Assembly (NCBI GenBank): GCA_004143605.1
Contig: AWVY01000008.1
Location: 68,648 to 122,943 of the forward strand
Length of the DNA stretch: 54,296 bases
Direction of reading: 5' to 3'
Source: Desulforamulus aquiferis
Lineage (GTDB): Bacteria; Bacillota; Desulfotomaculia; Desulfotomaculales; Desulfotomaculaceae
The notes beneath the pieces are model-generated. The model was not told the origin of the DNA. It saw nothing but the letters and a program-made list of their open reading frames with translations, and did not search any database. Position 1 is the stretch's first letter. Every line of letters begins with the position of its first letter. Made by a program: the position numbers and the translations under genes. Shown here in pieces: positions 52,741-54,296 of the stretch.

Positions 52741-53750
52741 TTATTTGCCAAGAAGTCCCTTTGGCTTAAAGATAATAATTACAATTAAAGCAATGGACAT
52801 TAACACTTGGCTAACACCAAACATTTGAGGTAAATGAAGGCCAAAAAGATCGATTCCCCGCTCTAACTTATTGAGAAAGAGTTCCGGCAAAAGGGTCACA
52901 ATTACCGCACCGACAACAGAACCGGGTATTGATCCTATGCCGCCGATGACAAGCATTACCACTAAGCCAAACATCATGCTGTAGGAAAAGTCATTGGGGC
53001 TGACCATGGTTAGCAAGTGTCCGTACAGTGCTCCACCAACGGCTGCAAAAAAGGCGCCTATGGCAAAAGACATCAGTTTTATTTTTACCAGGTTGACCCC
53101 TACGGCCTCGGCGGCTAAGTCATCCTCCCGAATGGCCAGCATAGATCTGCCGTAGGAAGAATTTATGATGCGCCAAATAACGTAAAGAGTGATAACAGCA
53201 ATGGCGTAAGTCCACCAGATATTTGTGTAATCCTTCAGTCCTGTTAAACCGCTATTACCCCTGGTTATATCCCTAAGGTTCATGACAAATACAGTAACAA
53301 TAACCATAAAACCTAAGGTTGCCACCGAAAGATAATGACCCCTAAGCTTTAACACCGGGTAACCGATGATGTATGCACAAATTACTGCAATAAGTCCCCC
53401 TATAATTAGGGCCGGCAAAAATGGTACATAAATGTGGGCCAAAAACCCCGGCAGATCCGGTAAATAGACAGCCTTACGCTCTATGGGCATGGTAAGAAGG
53501 GCCACTGTATAGCCCCCGATGGCCATAAAGCTGAATGGCCCAGGGAAAAAATACCGGTAAAACCTATTGTTAGGTTTAGACTTACCACCAGGATTATATT
53601 AATGCCAACCAGATTAACTATCCTTAAGTAATAGCCATTGAGCAGAAAGTTGGCCGCCATAAGGGCAGCAAATAATAGGCAAAGTCCGATTATTACTTTA
53701 AAAGGCAGTTGCTTATTAAAAGCAGGTTCCTTAATTAATCCCCCGTCCAT
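52741..53750 (-). CDS. livM: LivM-type ABC transporter permease (one frameshift)
   Basis: Inner-membrane permease, about 336 residues, eight or more helices. The cytoplasmic EAA-like loop is AIREDDLAAEAVGVNLVKIK; VMLVIGGIGSIPGSVVGA is also typical. A break near 53535 lies in FSLGHSAFMAIGG. ATG 53750 follows AGGAGG by 7 bases and is preferred over ATG 53774, which would overlap livH. Pairs with LivH. No ATPase genes (livG/livF) are in view; they may lie upstream of the window or elsewhere. Confidence 0.9.
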
Positions 53751-53751
53751 C

Positions 53752-54296
53752 CTAAACCCTCCTATCTTCTTCAACTCCTAGGATACCTGTAGGTTTAATC
53801 AGCAGTACCACTATTAGAGCTATAAATACAAAGGCATCTCTAAACTCTGAATACTGGGAGGGCAAAAGCCCCACAAATAAAACCTCCCCAATGCCTAGAA
53901 GATAACCCCCAAGGGCTGCTCCAGGTATGTTGCCAATTCCTCCAATTACTGCAGCCACAAAGGCCTTAAGTCCCGGCACAAAGCCCATCAGCGGGGAAAC
54001 ACTGCCGTACTGGCCGCTTAGCATTAGCCCTGCCACAGCAGCCAAAGCCGAACCAATTATAAAGGCAGTCCTGACCACCAAGTTAACATCAATTCCCATC
54101 AGGGTGGCAGCATCAATATTTTCAGAAGAGGCCCGCATTGCAATGCCCATCTTAGTTCGCTTGGTGTAAAGGGTTAATGCCAGCATCAAAATTACCGAAA
54201 GGACAATGATTAGGACCTTCATATTTGTAAAGGAAACATTACCCAGGTTATGAATGGTTTGCAGGTAGTTGGGTATTTCAAATTTTTTAGCCTGGG
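53752..54296 (-). CDS. livH: LivH-type ABC transporter permease (partial)
   Basis: C-terminal 180 residues of the other permease, open to the window edge. It has the loop MRASSENIDAATLMGIDVNL (EAA-like motif), SPLMGFVPGLKAFVAAVIGG and the end LLIKPTGILG. The stop lies 2 bases before the livM start. The reading frame is continuous from 54296. Confidence 0.9.
   Translation of the reverse strand, partial: QAKKFEIPNYLQTIHNLGNVSFTNMKVLIIVLSVILMLALTLYTKRTKMGIAMRASSENIDAATLMGIDVNLVVRTAFIIGSALAAVAGLMLSGQYGSVSPLMGFVPGLKAFVAAVIGGIGNIPGAALGGYLLGIGEVLFVGLLPSQYSEFRDAFVFIALIVVLLIKPTGILGVEEDRRV

Overview
The window reads as chromosome of a low-GC, endospore-forming anaerobic Firmicute. The evidence is a GerMN lipoprotein, a SleB-type cortex/cell-wall hydrolase, two c-di-AMP (ydaO-type) riboswitches, anaerobic-type corrin genes (cbiA, cbiD, cbiL), a soluble globin-coupled sensor and AGGAGG-type ribosome sites. 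My best guess is a Desulfotomaculum/Peptococcaceae-like organism (inference from gene content, no search run).

Quality warning: about 30 genes that look otherwise functional are broken by one or several single-base frameshifts. Many sit in homopolymers, and the protein homology resumes at once in another frame. This points to an uncorrected consensus (long-read or similar), not mass pseudogenisation. Such genes are annotated over their full reconstructed extent.

Layout. 1-9 kb: cobalamin genes, lgt, a SulP permease, a YibE/F membrane protein, a YigZ protein, cbiL, a GerMN lipoprotein, and an NlpC/P60 hydrolase behind a c-di-AMP riboswitch. 9-14 kb: a zinc phospholipase C-like protein, an unknown lipoprotein, a YgjP-type metallopeptidase and a Na/Pi cotransporter. 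14-18 kb: a globin sensor, a Cache-type chemoreceptor and a CheY. 18.0-20.5 kb: a remnant integrated element between 28-bp direct repeats of the tRNA-Arg 3' end, holding an integrase stub, a decayed ABC exporter and a small-protein/GNAT pair resembling a toxin-antitoxin operon. 20.6-25.5 kb: lactate dehydrogenase, a second riboswitch with a LysM/SleB hydrolase, an EEP-family protein and several small unknown proteins.

25.5-43 kb is an ammonium-assimilation block: lpd, gltD, gltB, two tandem glutamine synthetases, an ANTAR regulator, an FMN glutamate-synthase-like protein, a divergent third glutamine synthetase, a second ANTAR regulator and a divergently transcribed asnB. The most interesting system lies here. 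Leader RNAs with hexaloop hairpins (A at loop position 1, G at 4), each overlapping the 5' arm of an intrinsic terminator, precede one ANTAR gene, all three synthetases and asnB. Three leaders carry both hairpins and two only the second. Both ANTAR proteins lack the receiver phospho-acceptor Asp (Gln in one, Glu in the other), so control is probably not by a histidine kinase.

43-54.3 kb: an SLC13/ArsB-type permease, then a minus-strand run that looks like amino-acid/amide scavenging: a branched-chain-type ABC transporter (livH, livM, substrate-binding lipoprotein), creatininase-family amidase, M20 amidohydrolase, a fourth glutamine-synthetase-like protein overlapping a FluG-like amidohydrolase, ornithine aminotransferase and a cystathionine gamma-synthase-family enzyme.
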